Assembly (NCBI RefSeq): GCF_000802155.2
Contig: NZ_JQGJ02000007.1
Location: forward strand, 236,412-300,411
Origin: Pseudomonas frederiksbergensis
Lineage (GTDB): Bacteria; Pseudomonadota; Gammaproteobacteria; Pseudomonadales; Pseudomonadaceae
Length of the DNA stretch: 64,000 nucleotides
Reading direction: 5' to 3'
Shown: piece by piece, positions 27,091-35,309 of the stretch
Position numbering within the stretch: position 1 is the first letter of the stretch
How the letters are laid out: every line of letters starts with the position of its first letter
The notes under the pieces: generated by a model
What the model was told of the DNA's origin: nothing
The model's input: only the letters and a program-made list of their open reading frames with translations
Databases searched by the model: none
Translations under genes and position numbers: made by a program

Positions 27091-28152
27091 TCAATCGTCT
27101 ACCGCATCGAGGAACTCGTCTACCACCGGCATCTCCCCCATTCGTGTCGGGATGTTTAAGCCGAAGTGCAGATAAGCATGCCGCGTCACCACCCGTCCGC
27201 GCGGGGTACGCATGATATAGCCCTGCTGGATCAGGTAGGGCTCCAGCACATCCTCGATGGTGTGGCGTTCTTCGCTGATAGCGGCAGCCAGGCTGTCCAC
27301 GCCCACCGGGCCACCGTCGAATTTCTCGATCATGGTCAACAGCAGCCGCCGGTCCTGGTGGTCGAAGCCGCGCTCGTCGATGTCCAGCAGGTTCAGGGCC
27401 AGGTCGGCAATCGGCTTGGTGATGTGACCCTTGGCCCGGACTTCGGCAAAATCCCGGACCCGGCGCAGCAGGCGGTTGGCGATCCTCGGTGTACCGCGGG
27501 CCCGGCGGGCGACTTCATAGGCGCCGTCCGGGTCCAGCGGCAAACCGAGGATGCCGGCCGAGCGGCTGACGATCGTCGCCAGGTCGGCATTGTTGTAGAA
27601 CTCAAGGCGCTGGACGATGCCGAAACGGTCGCGCAGCGGGTTGGTCAGCATGCCGGCGCGGGTGGTCGCCCCAACCAGGGTAAAGGGCGGCAGGTCGAGC
27701 TTGATGGAGCGCGCCGCCGGCCCTTCGCCGATCATGATATCGAGCTGGAAATCCTCCATGGCCGGGTACAGCACTTCCTCGACAATCGGCGACAGCCGGT
27801 GGATTTCGTCGATGAACAGCACGTCGTGGGGCTCAAGGTTGGTCAGCAGTGCCGCCAGGTCGCCCGGCCGTTCAAGCACCGGCCCGGATGTGCTTTTGAT
27901 CGACACGCCCATTTCCTGGGCAATGATGTTGGCCAGGGTGGTCTTGCCCAGGCCTGGCGGGCCGAAGATCAAGGTATGGTCCAGCGACTCGCTGCGCCCA
28001 CGGGCGGCCTGGATGAACAGCTCCATCTGTTCGCGCACGGTCGGCTGGCCGATGTAGTCGGCCAGGCTGACAGGACGAATCGCGCGATCCTGGATTTCCT
28101 CGCGGTCACGGGGCGCGCCCGTGGCGGCGATCAGACGGTCAGCTTCAATCAC
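27091..28152 (-). CDS. ruvB: Holliday junction helicase subunit RuvB, GTG start
   Basis: A 353-residue AAA+ motor that drives branch migration on RuvA-bound junctions. Walker A GPPGLGKT is at about residues 64-71; Walker B reads LFIDEIHR; the C-terminal winged helix binds DNA. The start is GTG, placed immediately after the ruvA TAA, so translation is coupled. It ends 128 bases before ybgC; nothing notable lies in that gap. Confidence 0.96.
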   Translation of the reverse strand: MIEADRLIAATGAPRDREEIQDRAIRPVSLADYIGQPTVREQMELFIQAARGRSESLDHTLIFGPPGLGKTTLANIIAQEMGVSIKSTSGPVLERPGDLAALLTNLEPHDVLFIDEIHRLSPIVEEVLYPAMEDFQLDIMIGEGPAARSIKLDLPPFTLVGATTRAGMLTNPLRDRFGIVQRLEFYNNADLATIVSRSAGILGLPLDPDGAYEVARRARGTPRIANRLLRRVRDFAEVRAKGHITKPIADLALNLLDIDERGFDHQDRRLLLTMIEKFDGGPVGVDSLAAAISEERHTIEDVLEPYLIQQGYIMRTPRGRVVTRHAYLHFGLNIPTRMGEMPVVDEFLDAVDD

Positions 28153-28761
28153 TTAAATCATTCCCTTCAGGGCACGGCGAATCATGTCTTCGGTACTCAA
28201 GCCTTTTTCCTTGATGGCAGAGATCGCCTTACTGGCTTCCTGCGGTTTATAACCCAGGGAAATCAGCGCGGTGACCGCATCGTTTTCAGCGCTGGCCGCA
28301 GGCGCTGGAGCATCCGGCTGGTTCGGAACGAGCGCGAACATCGCCGGCACCGCTTCCCAGGCCTTGAAGCGGTCCTTGAGTTCCACCAGCAGGCGCTCGG
28401 CGGTTTTCTTGCCTACCCCCGGCACCTTGGTCAGGGCCGAGGTGTCCTGGGACTGCACGCAACGGATCAACTCGTCGACTTCCAGGCTGGACATCAAGGC
28501 CAGGGCCAGTTTCGGGCCGACACCGTTGAGGCGGATCAACTCGCGGAAGAAATCCCGCTCCCGCTTGCCGACGAAGCCATAGAGTAACTGCGCATCCTCG
28601 CGCACGACCAAATGAGTGTGCAGGGTCAGCGGCTCACCGACCGACGGCAGGCGATACAGCGTGGTCATCGGCACTTCGAGCTCATAGCCCAGGCCGTTTA
28701 CATCCAGAATCAGGTGCGGCGGCTGTTTTTCAGCCAGGGTGCCGCGCAAGCGTCCAATCAC
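28153..28761 (-). CDS. ruvA: Holliday junction binding protein RuvA, GTG start
   Basis: A 202-residue protein of normal length: OB-fold domain (MIGRLRGTLAEKQPPHLILD), helix-hairpin-helix domain with GVGPKLALALM and GVGKKTAERLLVEL, flexible linker, then domain III that touches RuvB (residues about 155-202). The start is GTG at 28761. It sits 113 bases after ruvC. Confidence 0.96.
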   Translation of the reverse strand: MIGRLRGTLAEKQPPHLILDVNGLGYELEVPMTTLYRLPSVGEPLTLHTHLVVREDAQLLYGFVGKRERDFFRELIRLNGVGPKLALALMSSLEVDELIRCVQSQDTSALTKVPGVGKKTAERLLVELKDRFKAWEAVPAMFALVPNQPDAPAPAASAENDAVTALISLGYKPQEASKAISAIKEKGLSTEDMIRRALKGMI

Positions 28762-28874
28762 GTTTCAGATCCTTGGGCGTTGGCCAGCCGCTGGCTGGCG
28801 AATTACAACACGAGCTTCAAGGCCGACGACACAGGCGCAATTGACTCGGGCTCATGAATGAAGCGCTGATGCTA

Positions 28875-29399
28875 TCAGAGACGCAGGCGCCCGCCACGAC
28901 TGCGTGCCGTTCCCAGGCCATGGGGCAACAGGCTGGAGCGGGTATGGGCATGGCAAATGGCGATGGCCAGGGCGTCGGACGCGTCGATCTGCGGCTTGCT
29001 GACCAATTTCAACAAGTGCATCACCATCATCTGCACCTGCTCCTTGTTCGCCGCGCCGGTGCCGACGACCGCCTGCTTGACCTGGGTCGCGGTGTACTCG
29101 GCGATCTCCAGGTTCTCCTCGGCGCCCGCCACGATCGCCGCGCCCCGGGCCTGCCCCAGCTTCAGGGCCGAATCGGCATTACGGGCCATGAAAACCTTTT
29201 CAATGCCCATAGTCACCGGGCCGTAGGTCTGGATGACTTCGCGCACGCCGCGATAAACGATCTGCAAGCGCTCATGCAGCTCACCCCCGCCGGTGCGGAT
29301 GCAGCCAGACGCGACGTACACGCAGCCGCGCCCGGTATCGCGAACCACGCCGTAGCCGGTGATGCGCGAACCGGGGTCGATACCAAGGATTAAAGTCAT
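28875..29399 (-). CDS. ruvC: Holliday junction resolvase RuvC
   Basis: A 174-residue endonuclease that cuts four-way junctions made by RecA and moved by RuvAB. The RNase H-like catalytic acidic residues are seen in ILGIDPGSR (D7), GIEKVF (E about 66) and DASDALAIAICH (D near 138 and 141). The C-terminal tail is basic (RSRGGRLRL). It is upstream of ruvA and downstream of yebC, as in other gammaproteobacteria. Confidence 0.95.
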   Translation of the reverse strand: MTLILGIDPGSRITGYGVVRDTGRGCVYVASGCIRTGGGELHERLQIVYRGVREVIQTYGPVTMGIEKVFMARNADSALKLGQARGAAIVAGAEENLEIAEYTATQVKQAVVGTGAANKEQVQMMVMHLLKLVSKPQIDASDALAIAICHAHTRSSLLPHGLGTARSRGGRLRL

Positions 29400-29464
29400 A
29401 ACGCCTGCGAAAGGTAATGCGGGTTACAAGAGGATACAGCTCATCAAAGGCTTGCAGTGAATCC

Positions 29465-29491
29465 GTGGCGAGGGAGCAAGCTCCTCGCCAC
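29465..29491. repeat. REP palindrome between yebC and ruvC
   Basis: A copy of the GTGGCGAGGGAGC family with one base missing from the right arm (CTCCTCGCCAC). Confidence 0.85.
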
Positions 29492-29533
29492 AATGATTAC
29501 AAACCAAACCTTGGGTGAGCAGCATTAGGCCTG

Positions 29534-30280
29534 TCAGCCGAGCTGTTCAGCCACCGACTCCGGAATATCAGCGTTGGAATAGACGTTCTGCACGTCGTCC
29601 AGGTCTTCCAGCATGTCGATCAGCTTGAGCACCTTCTCGGCCCCTTCAAGGTCGAGTTCGGCACTGGTGGTCGGCTGCATGACGATTTCCGCGTCGGCCG
29701 GCTTGAATCCCGCGGCCTCCAGGGCGTTGCGCACGGCGTAGAAGCTGGCGAACGACGTGAACACGTCAAATGAACCGTCCTCGTGACCGACCACATCATC
29801 GGCGTCGGCTTCCAGCGCCGCCTCTGTCAGGGCATCTTCGTCGAGGCCCGGCGCGAAGCTGATCTGGCCCTTGCGCTCGAACAGGTAAGCCACCGAACCG
29901 TCGGTGCCCAGGTTGCCGCCGCACTTGCTGAACGCATGGCGCACGGCCGCGGCGGTCCGGTTGCGGTTGTCGGTCATGCACTCGACCATCACCGCCACGC
30001 CGCCCGGGCCGTAACCTTCATAGGTCAGCTCTTCGACGTTGTCGGCCTCGGTGGCACCAGCGCCACGGGCGATTGCCCGGTCAATGATGTCGCGGCTCAT
30101 GTTCGCGCCCAAGGCCTTGTCCAGGGCCAGGCGCAGGCGCGGGTTGGAGCCCGGGTCACCGCCACCCTGGCGGGCCGCGACTGTCAGCTCACGGATCCAC
30201 TTGGTGAATATCTTGCCTCTCTTGGCATCCTGACGTTCTTTGCGGTGCTTGATGTTCGCCCACTTGGAATGACCTGCCAT
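29534..30280 (-). CDS. yebC: YebC/PmpR family transcriptional regulator
   Basis: A 248-residue YebC/TACO1 protein starting MAGHSKWANIKHRK, the family signature. The P. aeruginosa orthologue in this neighbourhood is PmpR, a negative regulator of quinolone signalling; other YebC members help ribosomes through proline-rich stretches. The ATG at 30280 has GGAGCG upstream; a 26-codon extension is not supported. It is followed by ruvC with a REP in the gap. Confidence 0.93.
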   Translation of the reverse strand: MAGHSKWANIKHRKERQDAKRGKIFTKWIRELTVAARQGGGDPGSNPRLRLALDKALGANMSRDIIDRAIARGAGATEADNVEELTYEGYGPGGVAVMVECMTDNRNRTAAAVRHAFSKCGGNLGTDGSVAYLFERKGQISFAPGLDEDALTEAALEADADDVVGHEDGSFDVFTSFASFYAVRNALEAAGFKPADAEIVMQPTTSAELDLEGAEKVLKLIDMLEDLDDVQNVYSNADIPESVAEQLG

Positions 30281-30360
30281 AACTCGCTCCGTTTCGCTTT
30301 GGAACATTGCCCGCCCTGCTCTTGAGCAGCGGCCGGCAATCAGAAATATCGACCCCAATG

Positions 30361-30384
30361 AAAAGGCGCATCCGAAGATGCGCC
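30361..30384 (-). terminator. intrinsic terminator of aspS
   Basis: On the minus strand GGCGCATC-TTCG-GATGCGCC, a stem capped by the extra-stable C(UUCG)G loop, followed by TTTT. It starts 16 bases after the aspS stop codon. Confidence 0.88.
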
Positions 30385-30400
30385 CTCTCAGGTGCCAGCC

Positions 30401-32176
30401 TTACTCAGCCTTTGGCTGTTCACGCAGACGAATGTGCAACTCGCGCAACGCCTTGGCGTCCACCACGCCCGGGGCCTGGGTCATGACATCGGCCGCGCTC
30501 TGGGTTTTCGGGAACGCGATCACTTCACGGATCGACTGGGCGCCGGTCATCAGCATCACCAGGCGATCCAGGCCGAAGGCCAGGCCACCGTGGGGCGGCG
30601 CACCGAACTTCAGGGCGTCCAGCAGGAAGCCGAACTTCTCTTCCTGTTCAGCCTCATCGATACCCAACAGGCGGAACACCGCCTGCTGCATTTCCTTGCG
30701 GTGGATACGGATCGAGCCGCCACCCAGCTCGGTGCCGTTCAGGACCATGTCGTAGGCACGGGAAAGCGCGCCGGCCGGGTTGGCCTCCAACTCTTCAGGC
30801 GAGCACTTGGGCGCGGTGAACGGGTGGTGCAGCGCGGAGAAGCTGCCGTCGTCGTTTTCTTCGAACATCGGGAAGTCGACGACCCACATCGGGGCCCACT
30901 CGCAGGTCAGCAGCTTCAGGTCGTGGCCCAGCTTGATGCGCAGCGCACCCAGGGCTTCGCTGACGATCTTGGCCTTGTCGGCGCCGAAGAACACGATGTC
31001 GCCATCGACTGCGCCGACGCGATCGAGGATCACGTTGAGGTTGGCTTCCGGGATGTTCTTCACGATCGGCGATTGCAGGCCATCAACGCCTGCGGCACGC
31101 TCGTTGACCTTGATGTAGGCCAGGCCCTTGGCGCCGTAGATGCCGACGAACTTGGTGTAATCGTCGATCTGCTTGCGCGGCATGCTCGCGCCGCCTGGTA
31201 CGCGCAGGGCAGCGATACGGCATTTCGGGTCGTTGGCCGGCCCGCTGAACACCTTGAACTCGACTTCCTTGAGCTGGTCGGCCACGTCCACCAGCTCCAG
31301 CGGGTTACGCAGGTCCGGCTTGTCGGAACCGTAGCGGCGCATGGCCTCTTCGAAGGTCATGTGCGGGAACTCGCCGAATTCCAGGTCCAGCACTTCCTTG
31401 AACAGGTTGCGGATCATGCCTTCGGTCAGGCCCATGATGTCTTTTTCGTCGAGGAAGCTGGTCTCGATGTCGATCTGAGTGAACTCAGGCTGACGGTCGG
31501 CACGCAGGTCTTCGTCGCGGAAGCACTTGGCGATCTGGTAGTAGCGATCGAACCCGGCCACCATCAGCAGTTGCTTGAACAGCTGTGGCGATTGCGGCAA
31601 GGCAAAGAAGCTGCCGGGATGGGTACGGCTCGGCACCAGGTAATCGCGGGCGCCTTCCGGCGTGGCGCGGGTCAGGATCGGTGTCTCGACGTCAAGGAAG
31701 CCGTTTTCATCCAGGTAGCGACGGATGCTGGTGGTCATGCGCGAACGCAGGCGCAGCTTCTCGGCCATTTCCGGACGACGCAGGTCGATGAAGCGGTAGC
31801 GCAGGCGGGTTTCTTCACCGACGTCGGAGTATTCATTGAGTGGGAACGGCGGGGTTTCCGCTTCGTTGAGCACTTCCAGCTCGTAGCCCAGCACTTCGAT
31901 CATGCCGGACGCCATGTTGGCGTTGCCGGCGCCGGCCGGACGCAGGCGCACCTTGCCGGTGATCTTGACGACGTATTCGCTGCGCACGCGGTCGGCGGTG
32001 GCGAAGGTTTCAGCGCGGTCAGGATCGAACACTACCTGGGCCAGGCCTTCACGATCACGGATATCGAGGAAAATCACCCCGCCATGGTCACGGCGACGAT
32101 GAACCCATCCGCAAAGAGTAACTTCCTGGCCTTCCAGGCTTTCGTTCAGTTGGCCGCAATAATGGCTGCGCATCAT
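30401..32176 (-). CDS. aspS: aspartyl-tRNA synthetase
   Basis: A 591-residue class II synthetase of bacterial type: N-terminal OB anticodon-binding domain (about 1-105), catalytic domain with motif 2 (FRDEDLRADRQPEFTQ) and motif 3 (GLDRLVML), and the GAD insertion at about 300-400 that marks the bacterial form. In Pseudomonas this enzyme is known to be non-discriminating, also charging tRNA-Asn for the amidotransferase route. Two consecutive ATGs (32176, 32173) could serve as start. It follows the FmdB gene after 75 bases, probably in one transcript. Confidence 0.95.
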   Translation of the reverse strand: MMRSHYCGQLNESLEGQEVTLCGWVHRRRDHGGVIFLDIRDREGLAQVVFDPDRAETFATADRVRSEYVVKITGKVRLRPAGAGNANMASGMIEVLGYELEVLNEAETPPFPLNEYSDVGEETRLRYRFIDLRRPEMAEKLRLRSRMTTSIRRYLDENGFLDVETPILTRATPEGARDYLVPSRTHPGSFFALPQSPQLFKQLLMVAGFDRYYQIAKCFRDEDLRADRQPEFTQIDIETSFLDEKDIMGLTEGMIRNLFKEVLDLEFGEFPHMTFEEAMRRYGSDKPDLRNPLELVDVADQLKEVEFKVFSGPANDPKCRIAALRVPGGASMPRKQIDDYTKFVGIYGAKGLAYIKVNERAAGVDGLQSPIVKNIPEANLNVILDRVGAVDGDIVFFGADKAKIVSEALGALRIKLGHDLKLLTCEWAPMWVVDFPMFEENDDGSFSALHHPFTAPKCSPEELEANPAGALSRAYDMVLNGTELGGGSIRIHRKEMQQAVFRLLGIDEAEQEEKFGFLLDALKFGAPPHGGLAFGLDRLVMLMTGAQSIREVIAFPKTQSAADVMTQAPGVVDAKALRELHIRLREQPKAE

Positions 32177-32251
32177 GGTAGTGGTTTCACTTCTCGTAAT
32201 TCGACATTCGGTTGGAGGCCCTGCCCGTGCAAGAACTCGCGCGTGTTCAAC

Positions 32252-32473
32252 TTAGTCAGCTTTGTCGCCACCGGCCAGGTTCTTCTTGGCGCCGGTCTTG
32301 AAGTCGGTTTCATACCAGCCGGTGCCGCCGAGGCGGAATCCTGGCATGGACAGCATCTTTTTCAGCTCTGGCGCCTGGCAGGCGGGGCAATCGACCAGCG
32401 GTGCCGCGCTGATTTTTTGAATGGCTTCCATCTGATGACCACAGGAAGCACATTGATAGTCGTACATCGGCAT
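32252..32473 (-). CDS. FmdB-family zinc-ribbon protein
   Basis: A 73-residue protein with two CxxC pairs (CASCG at about 9-13, CPACQ at about 29-33) forming a putative zinc ribbon, then a Gly-rich tail ending TGAKKNLAGGDKAD. FmdB-type proteins were named from a formamidase-linked regulator, but their function is generally unknown. It is directly upstream of aspS in the same direction, an arrangement shared by many gammaproteobacteria. Confidence 0.85.
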   Translation of the reverse strand: MPMYDYQCASCGHQMEAIQKISAAPLVDCPACQAPELKKMLSMPGFRLGGTGWYETDFKTGAKKNLAGGDKAD

Positions 32474-32532
32474 GGGGTTGTCTCGGCAATCAGGTTATTC
32501 ACGCAAAGCCCGGCTTTGCGGCAAAGAGCGGG

Positions 32533-32560
32533 ATTATATCCATTAAATGCGGCCTGTGCA
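32533..32560 (-). promoter_or_regulatory. sigma-70 promoter of fmdB-aspS
   Basis: On the minus strand TGCACA, 16 bases, then a perfect TATAAT at 32538-32533. The start would lie about 50 bases before the FmdB gene. The leader contains a hairpin (CGCAAAGC / GCTTTGCG at about 32502-32520). Confidence 0.55.
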
Positions 32561-32594
32561 GCCGTAAGACCGCACAGTCATTGCCGATAACAGG

Positions 32595-32939
32595 TCAATC
32601 GAGACTTGCATGACCCGTGTTCATTTCCTTCAGGCTGTGGACCACGCAGACAACGCGCACCAGGCCACTGAAATTGCGCACGCCGCCATGACGCAAGTGC
32701 ACCTCCCGATCCACATGGGACAGCAAGGCGCTGACGGAACAACAGTTGAGCTGGGCCATGTCACCGAGGATATCCCAATAGACCTGCTCCAGCCGCAGGC
32801 AGGTGGCGAACCCATTGAGTCGGATGGAGCGCGCCAGCGGGCGGGCCAGTTGCATGTCGAAACCACTGACGAACGGGTCGATCTTCACGGACTGCGGACA
32901 TCCGCGCATATTTTCCCTGGGGTCTTTTCCTTGAATCAT
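32595..32939 (-). CDS. ribbon-helix-helix domain protein
   Basis: A 114-residue protein. The part SRIRLNGFATCLRLEQVYWDIL (residues about 37-58, shown in part) matches the ribbon-helix-helix DNA-binding fold of the RHH_4 type: an arginine-rich strand, then a helix with a conserved aromatic. Such proteins are usually DNA-binding. I used ATG 32939 (MIQGKDPRENM); AGGAG lies ten bases upstream. The neighbours are the FmdB gene downstream and Dps upstream. No toxin gene is next to it, so it does not look like an antitoxin. Confidence 0.6.
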   Translation of the reverse strand: MIQGKDPRENMRGCPQSVKIDPFVSGFDMQLARPLARSIRLNGFATCLRLEQVYWDILGDMAQLNCCSVSALLSHVDREVHLRHGGVRNFSGLVRVVCVVHSLKEMNTGHASLD

Positions 32940-33143
32940 ACCGTTGACACTCCTTTGCCATACGAACCTCAGTCGGAACAACCGATCTGTGGCTCTATGG
33001 AAGCTCAACTGGATCGCCAGTTCCAGATGACTTTTTGACCATCAACGTAGGACAAGCCAACAGGGAGCTGGCGACGAATCATGCGTTCCTACACGCAACG
33101 ACAGGCGATGATGCCAACGGCAGCACCATCGCCTGTCCAGGGC

Positions 33144-33617
33144 TTAGCGATCTTCCAGCAATGAACGCAACATCCAGGCGGTTTTTTCGTGAACCTGCAT
33201 GCGCTGGGTCAGGAGGTCGGCGGTGGGCTCGTCACTGACTTTGTCCAACAAAGGAAAGATACCGCGGGCGGTACGCGTCACCGCCTCCTGGCCCTCGACC
33301 AATTGCCGGATCATGTCCTCGGCGGCAGGCACCCCCTCTTCTTCCTTTATAGAGGACAGGCGTGCATACACCGAATAAGCCCCCGGCGCCGGGAAGCCGA
33401 GCGCGCGGATACGTTCGGCGATCGAATCCACGGCGAGCGCCAGCTCGTTGTACTGCTCCTCGAACATCAGGTGCAGGGTTCGGAACATCGGCCCGGTAAC
33501 GTTCCAATGGAAGTTGTGGGTCTTGAGGTACAACACGTAGGTATCCGACAGTAGCCGCGAAAGCCCGTCGACGATGGATTTGCGATCTTCTTCGCTGATA
33601 CCGATATCAATTGCCAT
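33144..33617 (-). CDS. Dps-family DNA-protecting ferritin-like protein
   Basis: A 157-residue Dps protein. The ferroxidase region is visible as THNFHWNVTGPMF (residues about 33-45) and the helix FEEQYNELALAVDSIAERIRALG. It oxidises and stores iron and can coat DNA in stress. AGGAG precedes ATG 33617; a longer open frame upstream is not supported. It is divergent from the membrane cold-shock gene, with 380 bases between the starts. Confidence 0.9.
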   Translation of the reverse strand: MAIDIGISEEDRKSIVDGLSRLLSDTYVLYLKTHNFHWNVTGPMFRTLHLMFEEQYNELALAVDSIAERIRALGFPAPGAYSVYARLSSIKEEEGVPAAEDMIRQLVEGQEAVTRTARGIFPLLDKVSDEPTADLLTQRMQVHEKTAWMLRSLLEDR

Positions 33618-33997
33618 GGGTTGATCTCCTGACGGTGGTGAATTCACTCTAGCGGGTGTCGCCCTCGAGGGCCTGCGACAAATCGCCAGCCATCCTGAAC
33701 CGACAAGCCGGAACGTTGGACGGTTCCGGCCAGACAATGAAACTCAACATCCATCGCCCCCCGTCCGGCAAGCACCCTACCTATGCTTCGGGCCGACGAA
33801 CAGCGTGCTGCGCGCCTGTAACGAGTTTGAGAAGGCCCGGGCTTTGCTGTTAAATAGGCAGTGTGTCGCTACGCCTATTTTCCGGTGCGTCGCGCATAGG
33901 CTGATTCGGGTACGTGTTCCTACGCCTCTCATTTCTGGAGCGAACCGCCCCCGACCAGCTCTTCCTTGTGATCTGTCTTAACCGTGAGCCAATCAAA
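33618..33997. other. divergent region between dps and membrane cold-shock gene
   Basis: 380 bases without a supported gene. It must hold the dps promoter (not identified) and contains the candidate promoter at 33827-33855, which would give the cold-shock-domain gene a leader of about 135 bases. Confidence 0.5.
33827..33855 (+). promoter_or_regulatory. candidate sigma-70 promoter of membrane CSD gene
   Basis: TTGAGA (33827-33832), 17 bases, TTAAAT (33850-33855). The predicted leader is long, as is common for cold-shock genes. Confidence 0.45.
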
Positions 33998-34603
33998 ATG
34001 TTGAAAATCGTCCACTTGCTAATGGGCGCAGCTGCCCTGCTGCTGTCCTTCATCCCTAGCCTGGGTTCCGAAGCCACACCTTACCTGCAACATCCCGATG
34101 CGCTGTACCTGGCGTTTTTCGGCCTGCTCAACCTGACCCTGGCACCCGTTATCCCTTACTGGAACAAAGGTCCACGTCATCAACTGCAAAACCTTGTCAG
34201 CGCCTTGCTCGTGCTGGCTGTTGCCTTGCAAACCCTGACCCTGCTGGCACCCATGCCGGAAATTGGCGGCCAACCCGCTATCCTCTCCAGCCTGGCCGCA
34301 GCCTTGCTCGCTGTATTGCTGCACCTGGCCGTCAGCTTCTACAAGAAGTCGTCGCCGAGCGCCGCGCCGCAGAACTACGACATGTCCAACCGTGATACCG
34401 GCACCGTGAAGTGGTTCAACACTTCCAAGGGGTTCGGTTTCATCTCCCGCGACTCCGGCGATGACATTTTTGTGCATTTCCGGGCCATTCGTGGCGAAGG
34501 CCACCGCGTCCTGGTCGAAGGCCAGCGCGTGGAGTTCTCGGTGATGCATCGCGACAAAGGCCTGCAAGCCGAAGACGTCATCGCCGCGCTGCCGCGCCGC
34601 TGA
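33998..34603 (+). CDS. membrane-anchored cold-shock-domain protein
   Basis: A 201-residue two-part protein. Residues 1-115 hold four hydrophobic helices (about 3-22, 32-50, 66-87, 93-112); residues 129-197 are a complete cold-shock domain with both RNA-binding motifs (KGFGFI and IFVHF). The domain begins MSNRDTGTVKWF, exactly like a free 70-residue Csp, but that internal ATG (34382) has no ribosome site, so the fusion is the likely product. As drawn, it would hold an RNA-binding domain at the inner membrane, facing the cytoplasm. A similar gene stands at this place in P. aeruginosa as far as I recall. Start: ATG 33998; a longer frame is open without support. Confidence 0.75.
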   Translation: MLKIVHLLMGAAALLLSFIPSLGSEATPYLQHPDALYLAFFGLLNLTLAPVIPYWNKGPRHQLQNLVSALLVLAVALQTLTLLAPMPEIGGQPAILSSLAAALLAVLLHLAVSFYKKSSPSAAPQNYDMSNRDTGTVKWFNTSKGFGFISRDSGDDIFVHFRAIRGEGHRVLVEGQRVEFSVMHRDKGLQAEDVIAALPRR

Positions 34604-34612
34604 TCCGGGCGT

Positions 34613-34653
34613 AAAAAAAACCGCGATGCAGCCTCGCTGCTCGCGGTTTTTTA
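34613..34653. terminator. bidirectional terminator between CSD gene and slyX
   Basis: CCGCGA...TCGCGG stem with inner GCAGC/GCTGC pairs, flanked by A and T runs, so it can serve both convergent genes. Confidence 0.9.
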
Positions 34654-34673
34654 TTACCTGCCGTTCGGGCCGG

Positions 34674-34880
34674 TCAGTAATGCGGGGGTGGCGCCTCTTC
34701 CTCGAAGGATTCGAACTGCCCGGCCATTTCTTCCTGGCGCTTGAGAAGCGCCGCCATCTGCAGCTGCAGACGCTCGACGATTCGTTGCTGTTCCACCAGC
34801 ACGTCGTTCAACGCCTGGATGGTGTCGTCCTGGAATGCCAGGCGGCTTTCCAGATCGGTTACACGGTCTTCAAGGTTCAT
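34674..34880 (-). CDS. slyX: SlyX family protein
   Basis: A 68-residue, highly charged coiled-coil protein (LEDRVTDLESRLAFQDDTIQ at the N-terminus) ending in PPPHY, the SlyX C-terminal mark. Its function is unknown beyond an old genetic link to phage phiX174 lysis (slyD neighbourhood in E. coli). It is three bases after the HIT gene and ends at a shared terminator. Confidence 0.88.
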   Translation of the reverse strand: MNLEDRVTDLESRLAFQDDTIQALNDVLVEQQRIVERLQLQMAALLKRQEEMAGQFESFEEEAPPPHY

Positions 34881-34883
34881 GGT

Positions 34884-35309
34884 TCAGCCCTCCAGAAACT
34901 TGAAATCATCGGTAAGCACCGCTCGCAACCGTTCGCGAATGGCGGCTACCTGCTCGGCATTATAAGGCCGGGCCGGATGTTTCCCCCAGACCGGCGCCGG
35001 CCAGGCGGCATCCTCTCGCTTGCGCACGATCACATGCATGTGCAATTGACTGACAACGTTACCCAAGGTTGCAACGTTCAGCTTGTCGGCGTCGAACGAG
35101 TCCTTGAGCGTTTCGGCCAGCGCCGTGGTTTCTTTCCACAACTGCAATTGATCAGCGTCATCCAACTGAAACAATTCACTGATATTTTCCCGTCGCGGCA
35201 CGAGGATGAACCACGGGTAATTCGAGTCATTGGAGAGCAGCAAGCGGCACAGCGGGAAATCGCCAATGGGCAATGTGTCTTGTTGCAGTCGTGGATCCAA
35301 GGCAAACAC
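34884..35309 (-). CDS. HIT-family nucleotide hydrolase, GTG start
   Basis: A 141-residue histidine-triad protein. The catalytic motif QLHMHVIVR (about residues 87-95) matches HxHxHxx with a relaxed third position. Such proteins hydrolyse nucleoside phosphoramidates or dinucleotides. The start is GTG 35309 with AAGGAG eight bases upstream. It forms an operon with slyX, as in P. aeruginosa PA0959-PA0960. Confidence 0.87.
   Translation of the reverse strand: MFALDPRLQQDTLPIGDFPLCRLLLSNDSNYPWFILVPRRENISELFQLDDADQLQLWKETTALAETLKDSFDADKLNVATLGNVVSQLHMHVIVRKREDAAWPAPVWGKHPARPYNAEQVAAIRERLRAVLTDDFKFLEG

Noticed and set aside
34382..34603. Separate 73-residue Csp gene starting at the internal ATG
   Set aside because: No Shine-Dalgarno sequence lies before this ATG, and the frame is continuous with the membrane domain.
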